64,000 nt of DNA from Mactromeris polynyma (Eukaryota; Mollusca; Bivalvia; Venerida; Mactridae): NCBI GenBank assembly GCA_032209605.1, contig JASFXZ010000020.1, forward strand, positions 2,239,501 through 2,303,500, written 5' to 3'. The position numbers and the translations under genes were made by a program. The notes below the pieces were generated by a model. The model was not told the origin of the DNA and did not search any database. It worked only from the letters and a program-made list of their open reading frames with translations. Positions 38,691 to 50,027 of this stretch are shown piece after piece (within the stretch, counting starts at the first letter, position 1; each line of letters begins with the position of its first letter).

Positions 38691-41270
38691 ATTAGGTCTA
38701 AATCTCACATTGCTTTGGTACTTTAGCATCAATGTATGTATATTGTTACCATTCTGATGTTACATAAAACCACCTGTTTTCTTTTTCAGTCAATTGATCA
38801 ACACGTTCAATAACCACTATCAAGAATCCGGGGAAAGAATAGAACAGAATAAGTAAGTAGCGTGTTGATAATCAAAAGTGTAACGACAGCCTTGAGAAAT
38901 CTGTGACCATAGCTTAATCTGAATTATTTGTTAATACCACGGTATTCGAAATAAAAACATGCAGTTTCAGAAACGCATAGAAATTGATTGAATGGATACA
39001 TGCTGATAACGCAAATATGTATTTATTAATATTTAACTTTAATCAAGATACGTTTTGGGAAAAAATGATTCCAAAATGCCCCGCGTTTTTTACGTATGAT
39101 ATTAACCCTAAAGGTACTTTCCAAAGTTTACGATATTCTGACATATGACACTTTCGTTCCAAAACAGATTCGTTTAAGTGATGATTGTTTTTCCGTGTGC
39201 TTGTTGTAATTGTTCAGTTCCAGAATGGTTTATCTCTGAATCAATCTGATATAATGACTGTTATGTTCGAGAATACGTCTAGCAATTTAACAGTCATTAG
39301 AATTGTTGCATTTTCCTTTCAATTAATAGTATTACAAGGGTCATGGCAGTAATAAATTCAATGTAAAAAAGTCAATTTGAAAACAGAGACATGTTAAATA
39401 ATTCATAATTGTAATGGACGTGCGTGTATGAATTGCAATCAATGATATACCCTATGTGGAAGACTCGTTCAAATAACTGTCTGTCAATAATACATATTTA
39501 ATACTTTCCGCCAATACTCTTGTTTTGTTCAAATCCGTTTGGATTGCAATGTTCATTTGCGATTCCTATTTCCAAAAGCATTTGGTACTGAAATAGAGGG
39601 GAAAAGATGTTTAATTTCCGAGAAAATGGGTAAATGAGACAAAAAGATAGAACGAGACGTGTTTAAAATACAACAAACTAATTGAAACAAAGACTATGTA
39701 AAAACACAAACCTAACAGCCTAATAGAAGAACTATTGAACATACATAGTGTCTCGTTTTCAGCACATGTATTAATTATTCAATATATAAGGCTTATACCA
39801 ACTTCCCTTCAGAAACCTGCTCAATAGCATCATTAGAATGTTTTATCGATACGTTGATATCAGTTCCTGCTCCCTTGACATATTAAATGGTGAGGAAATT
39901 GAGAGTCTTCCGAATATTTACATAATTTAATTTCCAATGTACTAAAGCTATAACGAACCCCTTTTTGGTTGTCAATATACATAATGTTTTGAATAATTAT
40001 TGAATACTGGTATTTTTACCGAGTAGAAATTAAATTAACCATTTCATTAGCATGAGTAAAGTGCATGCCTGAAATGTATATGCTGTGAGGTTTTGAAGAG
40101 AATATTTTATCCAATGTGTGACGTATGTGTATTAGGCAATGTGACATGTACCACTTTTTATATACTATACTATAATTAAGACTATGGTACACATTTTCAG
40201 TATTGGCGTTACTAAACAAGACCGATAGTGTATCGTGAATTGTGTTTTTCAGAATCGCACCACTGCCATAGTGGATTAGTTTGTGGTATAGCATTGTGTT
40301 ATCACAGTACTGTATTTGATAGCCACAATGTTACTGCTTATAAATTCCAAAACAAAAGCACTTGCTACTTCCGAGAACATTATCTGTTTGATCTGCTGCC
40401 CTCAATCTGTTTCGATTTAATAACAAGCGTAAGAAGCCTCGGGGTTCCAGTATTTAATCAAGAAATACAGATGAATATATAAGTCCCTAAATGCATCATT
40501 TGGAGTGAGTCTGCATCGCATTGTGTTCGCATTATTCCCATACCGATACCAGAACAACTAATCTTACCTCAGGCAGCCCAAGTTTCAATTTCAATAAATA
40601 TGGAAACACAAACAATTGGAAATAAATTCAAATAAATACGGTACATACTGAACTCGATACGTTTTAATGCGTTTACCAGAACATAAGTTATTGTATAAAA
40701 TATGTCATAGCCAAACTTGCCCAAGGTATATCTGAATGATGACAGATGATTATCTTGAAGCTTTTAATACTGAAACTATTCAGATAATAATGTGTCTACA
40801 TATGTAATGAAGATAGATAGTGTCTATCAAGGTGTACCATCAGTCGTCAGATGAATTGTCCACTAAGTATATCCAGCCCTCAAGAGACAGCACTTAGTAA
40901 TGTAACTATTTAAACATTTCCATTGGGCAGTACATTTCAGTTGCAATTTCGTTAATGTCTCGTTAATGCAACATGAATCGAAAATAGGTCGTCGTACAAA
41001 AATGGCCTTTGTCTCGTCTTAGTCGTCGCTATATGGATTGGATAGATTCATTATCAAAAGAAATTTCCGGACTATTAGAATTTCAATGTAAAGATAACCT
41101 AACAGCATGTATATATTTTATCTTTTCCTTCTATCATGTTATAATGAGTTATATTACTGAAGGATTAAGGTGGTAGAGTAAACGGCACATTCACAAGACC
41201 AACACAGATCACAGTTTCATTTGTAATACAAAACTTCTAAGTACATTAAAGGGGGCATTATTTATATTTG
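38691..41270. other. Unassigned non-coding tract
   Basis: No gene or repeat recognised. Confidence 0.45.
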
Positions 41271-41626
41271 TCTTCTAAATGTATGTTAAATTTCCCTTTC
41301 CCCTGTGCAGTTCGTTCTCTTTATATATTGTTTATGTTAAATTCTCCAAACTTTCAGCCTATTGTTGCCAGCTGTCGTGACTTGTCCTGCGATGTATTCT
41401 ATCCATTAAATCCGCCTGTTTGTCCTTTTTGATAATTCTAGTTACCCCTTATTGTCGACCAGGCCATTCCTTGTGCCCCTGTTATTTTACGTATGCCATT
41501 TACGTATGCCATTTACGAATGGGCCTCCTAAATTGGATTATGTTTGGATTGTTTCCCCCGAGGTCTGTGTGGAGAGGCACTGTCTTTTGTATGTGGCGTA
41601 CCCTGTAGCAATTTATTCTCTCTCTT
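41271..41626 (+). repeat. Repeat A copy, near complete
   Basis: From AAATGTATGTTAAATTTCCC through TTGTTGCCAGCTGTCG and GTCGACCAGGCCATTCC to ATTTATTCTCTCTCTT. It carries a private three-fold ACGTATGCCATTT mini-repeat (about 41488-41520). Confidence 0.85.
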
Positions 41627-42950
41627 CTTGTTCATTAGAGGGCCATTCTTACTGTCATTCTTTCAACACTTCTATCAACCGGATGATAGTTTGAGACGCA
41701 CGATACAAACTTTGGAGGGGACGAAATTGGTATAGTTAGGTAATTGTTGCTCGACTTGTATTATATATGTATTCTTTCACACTGAGCATTTAATTGAAAA
41801 ATACTATCAAACGGGTTTGTATCAGAACTGAAAGTTTACCATCTTAATTATGTATATTAAAGAAAACGAGCATAAAAAAATACTCATATTTTTCATTTCG
41901 GCAGATCTTCATAATGAATATTTCTTAGAACAAATAAGCAAATCATTACAAAGGTCAACTTAAAGAATGATTTCTTTAGCTAATAGCTTAAGAAAACAAG
42001 ATCATAATATTAGACATGCTCTTATGTATTCAGATCGATCCGAGTTTGAGTTTTACCGACACTATCATTGGTGTACAGTGTTTCAATATGCTTAAGAAAT
42101 CTTAAACCAGTCTAGAATAACAACAATACACTTGTCGACGAATGTGGGTGAATTATATCAATGTAGCTTAATTGATCAATTCACAGCAAAAATGTTTAAA
42201 GAAAAGGACGTTTCCGAGCAATTAACGCTAGATATCCGATACCTTCGACCCGTTTGATTGCTTTGTGTGGCCACAGTGTCTGTTATCAGAATAAAAGGAT
42301 TAGTACGGAATTGGACACCAATACTACCATTTAAAATGCAAATAAAACTGCGGATTCTAGTCTAGGAAAACAAAGGCAGAGAACCAAGCACGTAATCGTA
42401 TTTAATGCATGATCTTGCATTTCTGATAGTATTAATCACTTTAATCCAATGATTTTTGATAGTCTCGTAGTAGCTTCGTTTTGGTTTAATGCATTTCATA
42501 AAACGTAATTCAATGCATGATTTGCCACGCGTCATTGTTAATGTTTTCAAAGAGATATTGCATATACAGTAGGGTATTGTAATAACTAACATTTAAATAA
42601 ATTTAGACGAATATAGAAATGTATATCTACCATTTAGCAAAGGAAATCACTAGGAAAGAAATTTATATATGATATATTTGTGCACTATACATTGTTTTTA
42701 AATTTTACAGATCATTATTTCTTCTATGTGGGAAAATTAATTTCAATGTCACTTTCGGCAATACAACTTACTGGAAAACATAAAGCTATTTGACTTTTAA
42801 TACAGCCTTTGAATAAAAATGGATTCCAAAAGCATAAACAGATTACTGGATGTACATTCTAACATAACTTAAGCTCGATTGACATAAAATTAAAAGAACA
42901 AGAGACATCTCAACATGTTTGTACCCCCTATACTTTTGTACTTGGGTATG
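41627..42950. other. Unassigned non-coding tract
   Basis: Nothing recognised between two repeat A copies. Confidence 0.45.
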
Positions 42951-43304
42951 TGTTTCTTTTTGTGTTTTAAATGTATGTTATAATTTCCTTTAACCCTGTT
43001 CAATTCTTTCATTTTACGATCGTATATAGTGTTAATGTTATTTTCTGCCCCGTTCCGGCCTATTGTTGCCTGCTGTCTTGACTATTCATGCGATCTTTTC
43101 CATCCATAATCCCCCCCCCCAGTTTGTTCTGTTATTCCGAATGGTCGGCCAGGCCATTCCTTGTGCATCTGCTCCCTTTAGTACGTGCCCTTGATCCTCC
43201 TCATGTTTTATGGATTGTTGTTTTCCCGGAGGTCTGTGTGGGGAGGCACTGTCTTATGTATGTGGCGTTCCCTGTAGCAACTTATTCTCTCTCTCTCTCT
43301 CTCT
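42951..43304 (+). repeat. Repeat A copy with expanded TC tail
   Basis: A near-complete core with a C10 run (43111-43120). It ends in CTTATT followed by about ten CT repeats, the longest tail of any copy. The dinucleotide tail marks the 3' end of the family. Confidence 0.85.
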
Positions 43305-43824
43305 ATTGTCACTTTTAAAAACCACGAATTCCGTAAAACGTTTGTAGCAGCATGGGTTGCTATGCATGTGGTATTTTAAACTTTTGCTCCCAATATATCG
43401 CAGTAATTATTATATGTCGTAAGAAACAATATTTGCATTATACTCTCGTCTAATCCGTTCATTTGTGTTACGGTCAACATATATCTTCACTAATTTATCA
43501 ATATCCTCTAATCCCCATTGCAATATTATCCAACAAACATTGCGTGACCTTTCTGTGACCATACAATAATGTTTAATTTGTATTGTCCTTGTCGAAGCAC
43601 TGATAATATGTGTAGTCGAGGAAAATCCACATTCACATTACATGGTTCCCCACAAACATTCCAAAGGTACGAAACAGGTCAAGAATGGGAACAATACTCA
43701 AACGGGAATTGGGAAAACAGATATGAGTGGGAATATAAAATAACATCAATTACGTTCGGAATTGAATTCCGTACATAATCAGATCGAGGACTAGTGGGTT
43801 AGAGAACCGTTAATCTGGAAATGC

Positions 43825-43880
43825 TGAGGCACTGTCTTATGTATGTGTCGTTCCCTGTAGCAACTTATTTTCTTTCTCTT
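43825..43880 (+). repeat. Repeat A 3' end
   Basis: GAGGCACTGTCTTATGTATG, CGTTCCCTGTAGCAACTT and ATTTTCTTTCTCTT: 5'-truncated. Confidence 0.8.
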
Positions 43881-44918
43881 TGTAACAAATTTTGTGATTT
43901 ACAATCTTGCTTCGGGTGTGTTGGGACTTTGGCATGGAACTAAAATTATATTCATTTTAGATGATTCAGATTCAATTTATTGCGTTAAACCCGTCATGAA
44001 CAGGGAAAATGAGAATGCACGCTATTCATATTGATATTTTTATTATGAAATTTATAATCCTAATACTGTTCACATTTATTACGACTCACTTTGCATAATT
44101 GTTATTAGAATTTGCTTTTGGAGAACAATAATTGTTTGGAAAGGTAGAGTTCTTAAGTTACTATGGCATCACGACACCTTACAATATAGCAACCGTTACA
44201 GGCATTTGATACTTGGAATTCAAATGACAACACTATCTTAATCCCAAATGTGAAATAAAATGGAAATACCAGAGCAATTTCATAGTATCTCGGTGTAAAA
44301 TCGATAAAATTAAGAAAATGAGAGACGACAAACGAAGATGGGTCAGCAGAAATCTGTACAATTTTCTATTTATTGTTTAAGTTGAAAATCGGGACCAACA
44401 TATCCTTTCTGTTGTTAGTTTGTGCCCCCTCTCTCTCTCTGAATTTGCCTCCTCCTGTCTGGATCTGTCCTTGTTCTGCCTTTCTTCACTGGTATCATCA
44501 AGACATTACTTCTGAAAAATGCCAAACACTAATCCGATTATCATTCTCACCGTGCTTCTGTAGTTCAATGTTGACCATCTAGAGTTCAGCTTAGGAATTA
44601 TTGGCAATACTATCGTATGAAAACATCATCTGTAACGTGGTCTGATTCAGTCGTAATACTCAAAACCCTGATGGCGTAAAAACGCAATTACTCTTGTCCG
44701 ATTTTTCCATTTGAATGACATCACTAGACATATAATAACATAATTCCGACATTAACATTCGTGGATAAATATTAAGAAGCCATGACTTATTGAAATTGAG
44801 AATTGAGCTCAATGAAAATGTCCTTGCGAATGTTCACCTGAACAAACATTCGCGAGACTAAATCCCTAGAAAAAAACACCGATCATAGATGCGGCATTAG
44901 TTTTCACTGTATCAGTAT

Positions 44919-44950
44919 TGCGTTCCCTGTAACGACTTAATCTCTCTTTT
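44919..44950 (+). repeat. Repeat A 3' end, minimal
   Basis: TGCGTTCCCTGTAACGACTT, then AATCTCTCTTTT. Confidence 0.65.
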
Positions 44951-45085
44951 ATGAACATTTATGATGATAATTTGTTAACCGCTTTGTCAAAAATTCAACA
45001 TATACCTTTTTACTCCATAGAAGTACTTCGACAGCTAATATTCAAGCTAATTAAATTTGAAAGCTTCATAAAGTCAATGGGTTAC

Positions 45086-45208
45086 TTTTCTTGACTTGTT
45101 CCGTGATGTATTCCATACGTTGATATCTCCCCCTTGTTGTCCCCTAAATTCCCTTTGCCCTCTGTATGTGGCGTTGCCTAAAACAACTTCTGAAACAGCC
45201 TCTCTTTC
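45086..45208 (+). repeat. Repeat A copy, internally deleted
   Basis: TTCTTGACTTGTTCCGTGATG, in part, ATTCCATACG, CTGTATGTGGCGTTGCC and CAGCCTCTCTTTC in family order, with the middle missing. Confidence 0.65.
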
Positions 45209-45702
45209 ATTGTAAATTTATTAACGGGAAAACGTTTTGGTACAACAGAAATGAACTATAGATTTCCAAATGCTCGCGACATAATTTTCGTCTCTTCATT
45301 TTTATGTATTTTTAAGTGTCAGTTGTAAAGGTGATGGCAACGGTTTGAAGGGGAAACAGTAGAATTCGAAAAAGTGTGTAAAATGTCAATTAACAGTGTA
45401 AACACATATGGTGTCTATGGATAACTTGACTGAGTTTTCAAGAAAGTATGGTGGAGGTTTACCGTTGATTATTGAAAGAAAATGTTAAGGAACGTAAAGG
45501 TTACGTCGTTTTTGTCTGCTTTAAAATGCACAAGGAAAACCACATTCCACCTACGGAATACTTGGTGACATTGTCTATGCCACTAATCGACAACAAAGGG
45601 TTTATCAAGTATTACGTTGCATTTGAAGACATGGCATTTGAAGAAATGGCAAGCAAATTCTTACTCTCACAAACAGTCGGCATCGCCCAGGACAAACAAT
45701 AC

Positions 45703-46320
45703 GAGAGAGAATAGGTTGCTACAGGGAACGCTGCTACATACACAAGACAATGCCTCCCCACACAGAACTCTGACAATGGGGATATAATTGATGAAATACA
45801 TTACGGAAACATGTCCAGAAATCTAGCAACAATATGCCGATAGGGGAGAAAATAAATAGAAATAATGAATATACAGCGATTTACAGCAATGGAACTGTCA
45901 GTAAAATAAACTTGGAGTTTAAATCGATTTAACAGCTAGCTATCCTCACACTTAACCGCAATATGGCCATTGACTTCCAACACACACATAAATTGACTAA
46001 AAATGCAGTAACCAATCATTAATAGCAATTTTCTATTACGTACATAGCACAACAGACACACTGTGCATAAACCAGCATGAAGAAACAAGCAGCCTCAGTC
46101 TGACCTTGCTCGCAATAACTATATTATTAACATCAGAATGCGAAATAACCACTAACTTTTAAATCAATAACCTAATGCAAAGTGAACCGGAAAAATGTAG
46201 TCAATAATTAGACAAAATCTTAAATACATGTGAAATGGAATTTAAATAGAAATAAAAATAAAACATAAAATGAAATGTATTGAGAAAACAAAACAAATAT
46301 TCAACTATACCAAATGAGGA
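45703..46320 (-). repeat. Repeat A copy with 5' extension
   Basis: The core (45703-45915) is internally deleted, but similarity to the copy at 48511 continues about 400 bp further: TTTAACAGCTAGCTA, CTGACCTTGCTCGCAAT against CTGGCCTTGCTCTCAAT, and AACAAATAT. The full family is therefore longer than its roughly 380-bp core. Confidence 0.7.
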
Positions 46321-47583
46321 TTAAAGTATGTTATAAAACAGCACTATATCAGCTTAATAAAAGTACAAACTTGTCAACTACATCAACACACATGGACATC
46401 ACAACATGAGACAAGGACAAACACCATCGCGAGACCGATACTCACCACTCTGCAATCAGACTTCAACATTTTCTCTGATGAGTTTTGAATCTGGAGATTT
46501 GAGTGCGTGAAACGCATAGCAATACATAAGATGTAGTGTGAATTGTTTTAACACACTTTCGCCAAGATTTGAGAGTGAATCTAAATTGAGTGTAAGTTTG
46601 TAGTTCTGAGTGTACAGTATAATAGTTACAATCAATTATGTCCTTGATGAACACAAAGAATACGCAGCACCCGGTAAGCATTAATATTGGACACTCAACT
46701 CAAATCTGCAAATTCAGACGAGGAAGATTGTATTTTGAAATCTGGATACCGAGTGCAGAGTGGTGTGTCTCAGTTAAATATTGGGCCTTCTTCTCAACAT
46801 AGTGAGACCATTAATGGATAAGATAACCCTGTCCAATACCTCTGTACAAATAATGCAACTTATTATCAAATCACATGACAAAAATCAATCATTAAAACAA
46901 TAAGAATTTGAATAGACTATCATTAAGTTGTATCATCATAATGTAATTCTATGTTTTTATCGATCAAATTTGTTATGTATTTCTAACTAAGTGGTCTTTA
47001 AATGCAAAGAATAACTAAGCGTAATGATAATTTGTTTTCGCTGCATATAAAACGAGTAAAGGTGAAAATGTGGCAAAAGGAAGGTCTTATCCAAACATCA
47101 GAACTTCCCTTGACAACAGGAAGGGAATAGGCACACGCATGCTGGGACACACATCCATTAAAACACTTAACTTTTATGCTAGACACAGCCAGATGATAAT
47201 TTATTATTAAGTGCACTGAATAACATATTCATTACTGATTGTTTCAATTTTCCATTATTGTAAAGGAAAGATAATGTCTCATGTTGAATAGAAACATAAA
47301 GAGCACGGCAGCAATAAACCGACAATGACGCTCAACAATTAGCGTCAAAGTTCCAGGATAATATTACTATTGGGAAACTTTAATATTACGAATGCTTGTT
47401 TAACGATAGTTACTTGTTAGCTAATTGAATTTGGAAGAATATATACGGCACAATTAATCCGTAAAGTGTAATTGGACGATGATTGTGAAAGTCGGATGAT
47501 CGTGAAATGCACAAATCGTTTTGAAGTTACGAAATCTAGTATGAAACAGACACCACATGGTGTCTAATTCACATTTAAAATAT
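46321..47583. other. Unassigned non-coding tract
   Basis: A GAGTG/CACTC-rich patch at about 46440-46770 resembles the 9850-10110 region in style but I cannot align them convincingly. Confidence 0.4.
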
Positions 47584-47852
47584 GAAAGAAATATAAAGTT
47601 GTTACATTGACAGCCACATACACAAGTCATTGCCTGGCCACACAGACCCCGGGGAAACATCGGCCTACGAAACGTTAGGGATTGAGGAGGTGCAACCAAA
47701 ACCAATCATGAAACATTTAAGGGGACAACAAGGTAAAATGGATTGAATCGATGGAATACGCCGCATGACAAGCCAAGTATATTGTATCAAGTCAATGAAC
47801 TGTACATTGGGACAGAGGAACTTGACATACATCTGAAATATAAATAGAAATA
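47584..47852 (-). repeat. Repeat A copy, diverged
   Basis: In complement: the GAAAGAAATATAAAG tail, AGCCACATACACAAG, CACACAGACCCCGGGGAAAC and TTGACATACATCTGAAATA. Confidence 0.7.
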
Positions 47853-48510
47853 CTGGGGTATGGAACTCATCATTAGAGAAATGCTAGTTCATCGAAACTC
47901 GTGTACTTAGTACTTAAGACATTAGTGTGCATAAATACGTATCGTAATGACACACCGTGCATCCATTGTGTATTATTTTATATCATCATCGAGAACTCTA
48001 AACCTTGATAAGATAGTGAAATGACACTGAAGAGAACAATAGAGACTGATGACAATAAAGCAGTATAGGAAGGCTGAGGAATGAACGATTATATCTTTAT
48101 GTACGATACTTTAAATTCATATCCGTCGTATTTAGTTGTATTATAAATAATGTATGCAAATAAAGACTAACGCTGTCAGTAATATAATTATCCTTGTAGA
48201 TTGGCACATTGGGATTAATACATATGCATGTACTGCATTTTGTAACCCTAAAAGTCACCAGTTACGATATACTTACTTTGCTAATGGCATGCTAGTTTAA
48301 AACAGGAAAGTAACTCTCCGTCGATTATTGTTGAAGTCTTTTACGATGAAACCTTCCAACAACTGTTTGAAAAAAAACGTGTTGACGTTCCTGATTTCGA
48401 TTTCGATTTATCAATGATTTGTATCAATGCACTACTAATTGCTGACAGCCAGATAGATGCTATCGCCGGCATACCATTGTTTACATCAAGCATCTTCAGT
48501 CACATAGCAT

Positions 48511-49294
48511 ACAAGAGAAATTAAGTTGTTACATGGAACGCCACGTACACTAGACAATGCTTCTATACACAAATTTCCGGGAAAACAGAAGTCTACTAAA
48601 CATTAGACAATGAGGAATACAAGGGAAGAATTGTATGGGAATAAAGATGCATGGAATGGTCTGGCTGACCATAAAAACAACTAAGGACAATTTAGGGGAA
48701 CAGCAATGGTGGGAAGTTTAGGTACGGTATTTCAACACGTCAATCAAGTCAGTAATACAAGGCCAAAACTGGGGGAGAGCATGAATATTTTATCAAGCAA
48801 AGAGAAGTGCACATAGGCAATGGAGAACTTAACATACGTATATAGACATGAATAGAAATAATTACCAAACAGCGATTTACAGCCTTGTAACTGTCAGTAA
48901 ATACTGGGGATTAAATGTATTTAACAGCTAGCTAAGAACAGACCACTGTACGGTCATTCATTTTCAACATATACACAAACTGACTAAGTTGATAATTACC
49001 AATAATTAAAAGCAATTAACCAAAACAAATACAATAACAAATATACCGAATAAAATCGAGCACGAAGAAAAAATCAGCCTTATACTGGCCTTGCTCTCAA
49101 TGAATTGAATTATATAAATTAGGATGTGAAATAGCCACAAAACTGTAAGCAAATAATCTTATGTAAAGACAGTTTTAGTTATTAATCAGACATACTCTTA
49201 CATACTGCTGACAGGGAAAGGGAATTTAAATAAAGACAAAAAGAAATAATATGAATAGATATATATTAAGAAAATGAAACAAATATATGACTAT
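48511..49294 (-). repeat. Longest repeat A copy
   Basis: About 780 bp. The core ends near 48905 (TTTACAGCCTTGTAACTGTC), and the 5' extension shared with 45916-46320 continues to about 49294. It stops almost exactly where the next, opposite copy begins, so the two lie head to head. No open frame longer than about 60 codons runs through it. Confidence 0.75.
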
Positions 49295-49296
49295 CT

Positions 49297-49482
49297 CTTT
49301 GATTATCCTAGTTATCCCTTATGGTCGACCAGGCCATTTCTTTGCACCCCTGTTCCCTTACGTATGTACCGTTGAGCCTCCTCAAATGTCTTATCTTTTA
49401 TGGATTGTTCTTTTCCCGGAGGTCTGTGTGGAGAGGCAATGTTTTATGTATGCGGCGTTCCCTTTAGCAACGTATTCTCTGT
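49297..49482 (+). repeat. Repeat A copy, 5'-truncated, closest to the neuropeptide gene
   Basis: CCTAGTTATCCCTTATGGTC, GACCAGGCCATTTC, CCCGGAGGTCTGTGTGG and GGCGTTCCCTTTAGCAACG, ending about 480 bp before the TATA-like box at 49961. Confidence 0.8.
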
Positions 49483-49960
49483 GATATACTTTAGGGAGGA
49501 TAACATAATGTACACATATCGTAAAAATCGAAAATCAATTAATCAAATACATTGAATCTCTTAAGGTGTTCGCAACAGGAGGGAGTACTGTGTGACATTG
49601 CAGATAGTTTCAAGAAATGCAGACTAGCTTTATAAAAATATACTTTATATAGTGTAACAATATAAAGTTGTTTATATTTACAGCTATTTTCAGTATTGAT
49701 TATAATGTGCTTGTTATCATATACTTATTTTAGTTTAGGGACCTGGATGGTTCATTGTAACCGTTCCGGTACTTATCACCTTTGGGTTAATTACACCTTT
49801 TGGTTAATTATTTATCTTTGCACTCATTTACATCTGTCCGGGATCAACAACGCTGAGCTAAGTTTATATTTGCATTTGTCAGGCCTTTCCAACTTACACT
49901 GTGTTGGTTGTCCTTCTGTTTCATGACATAAATAAAGCTGCAGAGGCGGAGAGGCGCAAA

Positions 49961-49997
49961 TATAAAGATACCCTTCATTCATATTCTCTGTTTTCAG
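49961..49997 (+). promoter_or_regulatory. TATA-like box, with alternative 3' splice site, upstream of the precursor ATG
   Basis: TATAAAG lies at 49961-49967, about 60 bp before the start codon. A TCAG at 49994-49997 sits about 30-35 bp downstream and could act as an initiator. The same TCTGTTTTCAG is also a fair splice acceptor, which would instead mean that an upstream non-coding exon is spliced in at 49998. The sequence alone does not decide between these two readings. Confidence 0.4.
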
Positions 49998-50027
49998 ATC
50001 AAGAGCTTGCGAAATACCTTCAGTGAT

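Noticed and set aside
38349..38732. 127-codon frame on the - strand, one of the longest frames in the window
   Set aside because: It lies almost entirely within a repeat A copy and is interrupted in the other copies.
45472..45714. 80-codon frame with fairly protein-like composition
   Set aside because: Its C-terminus runs into the repeat A tail, it has no recognised motif, and it has an internal short duplication. There is no splice or promoter support.
49696..49926. 76-codon frame just before the neuropeptide gene
   Set aside because: No signal or processing sites. It lies upstream of the TATA-like box and out of register with any splice site.
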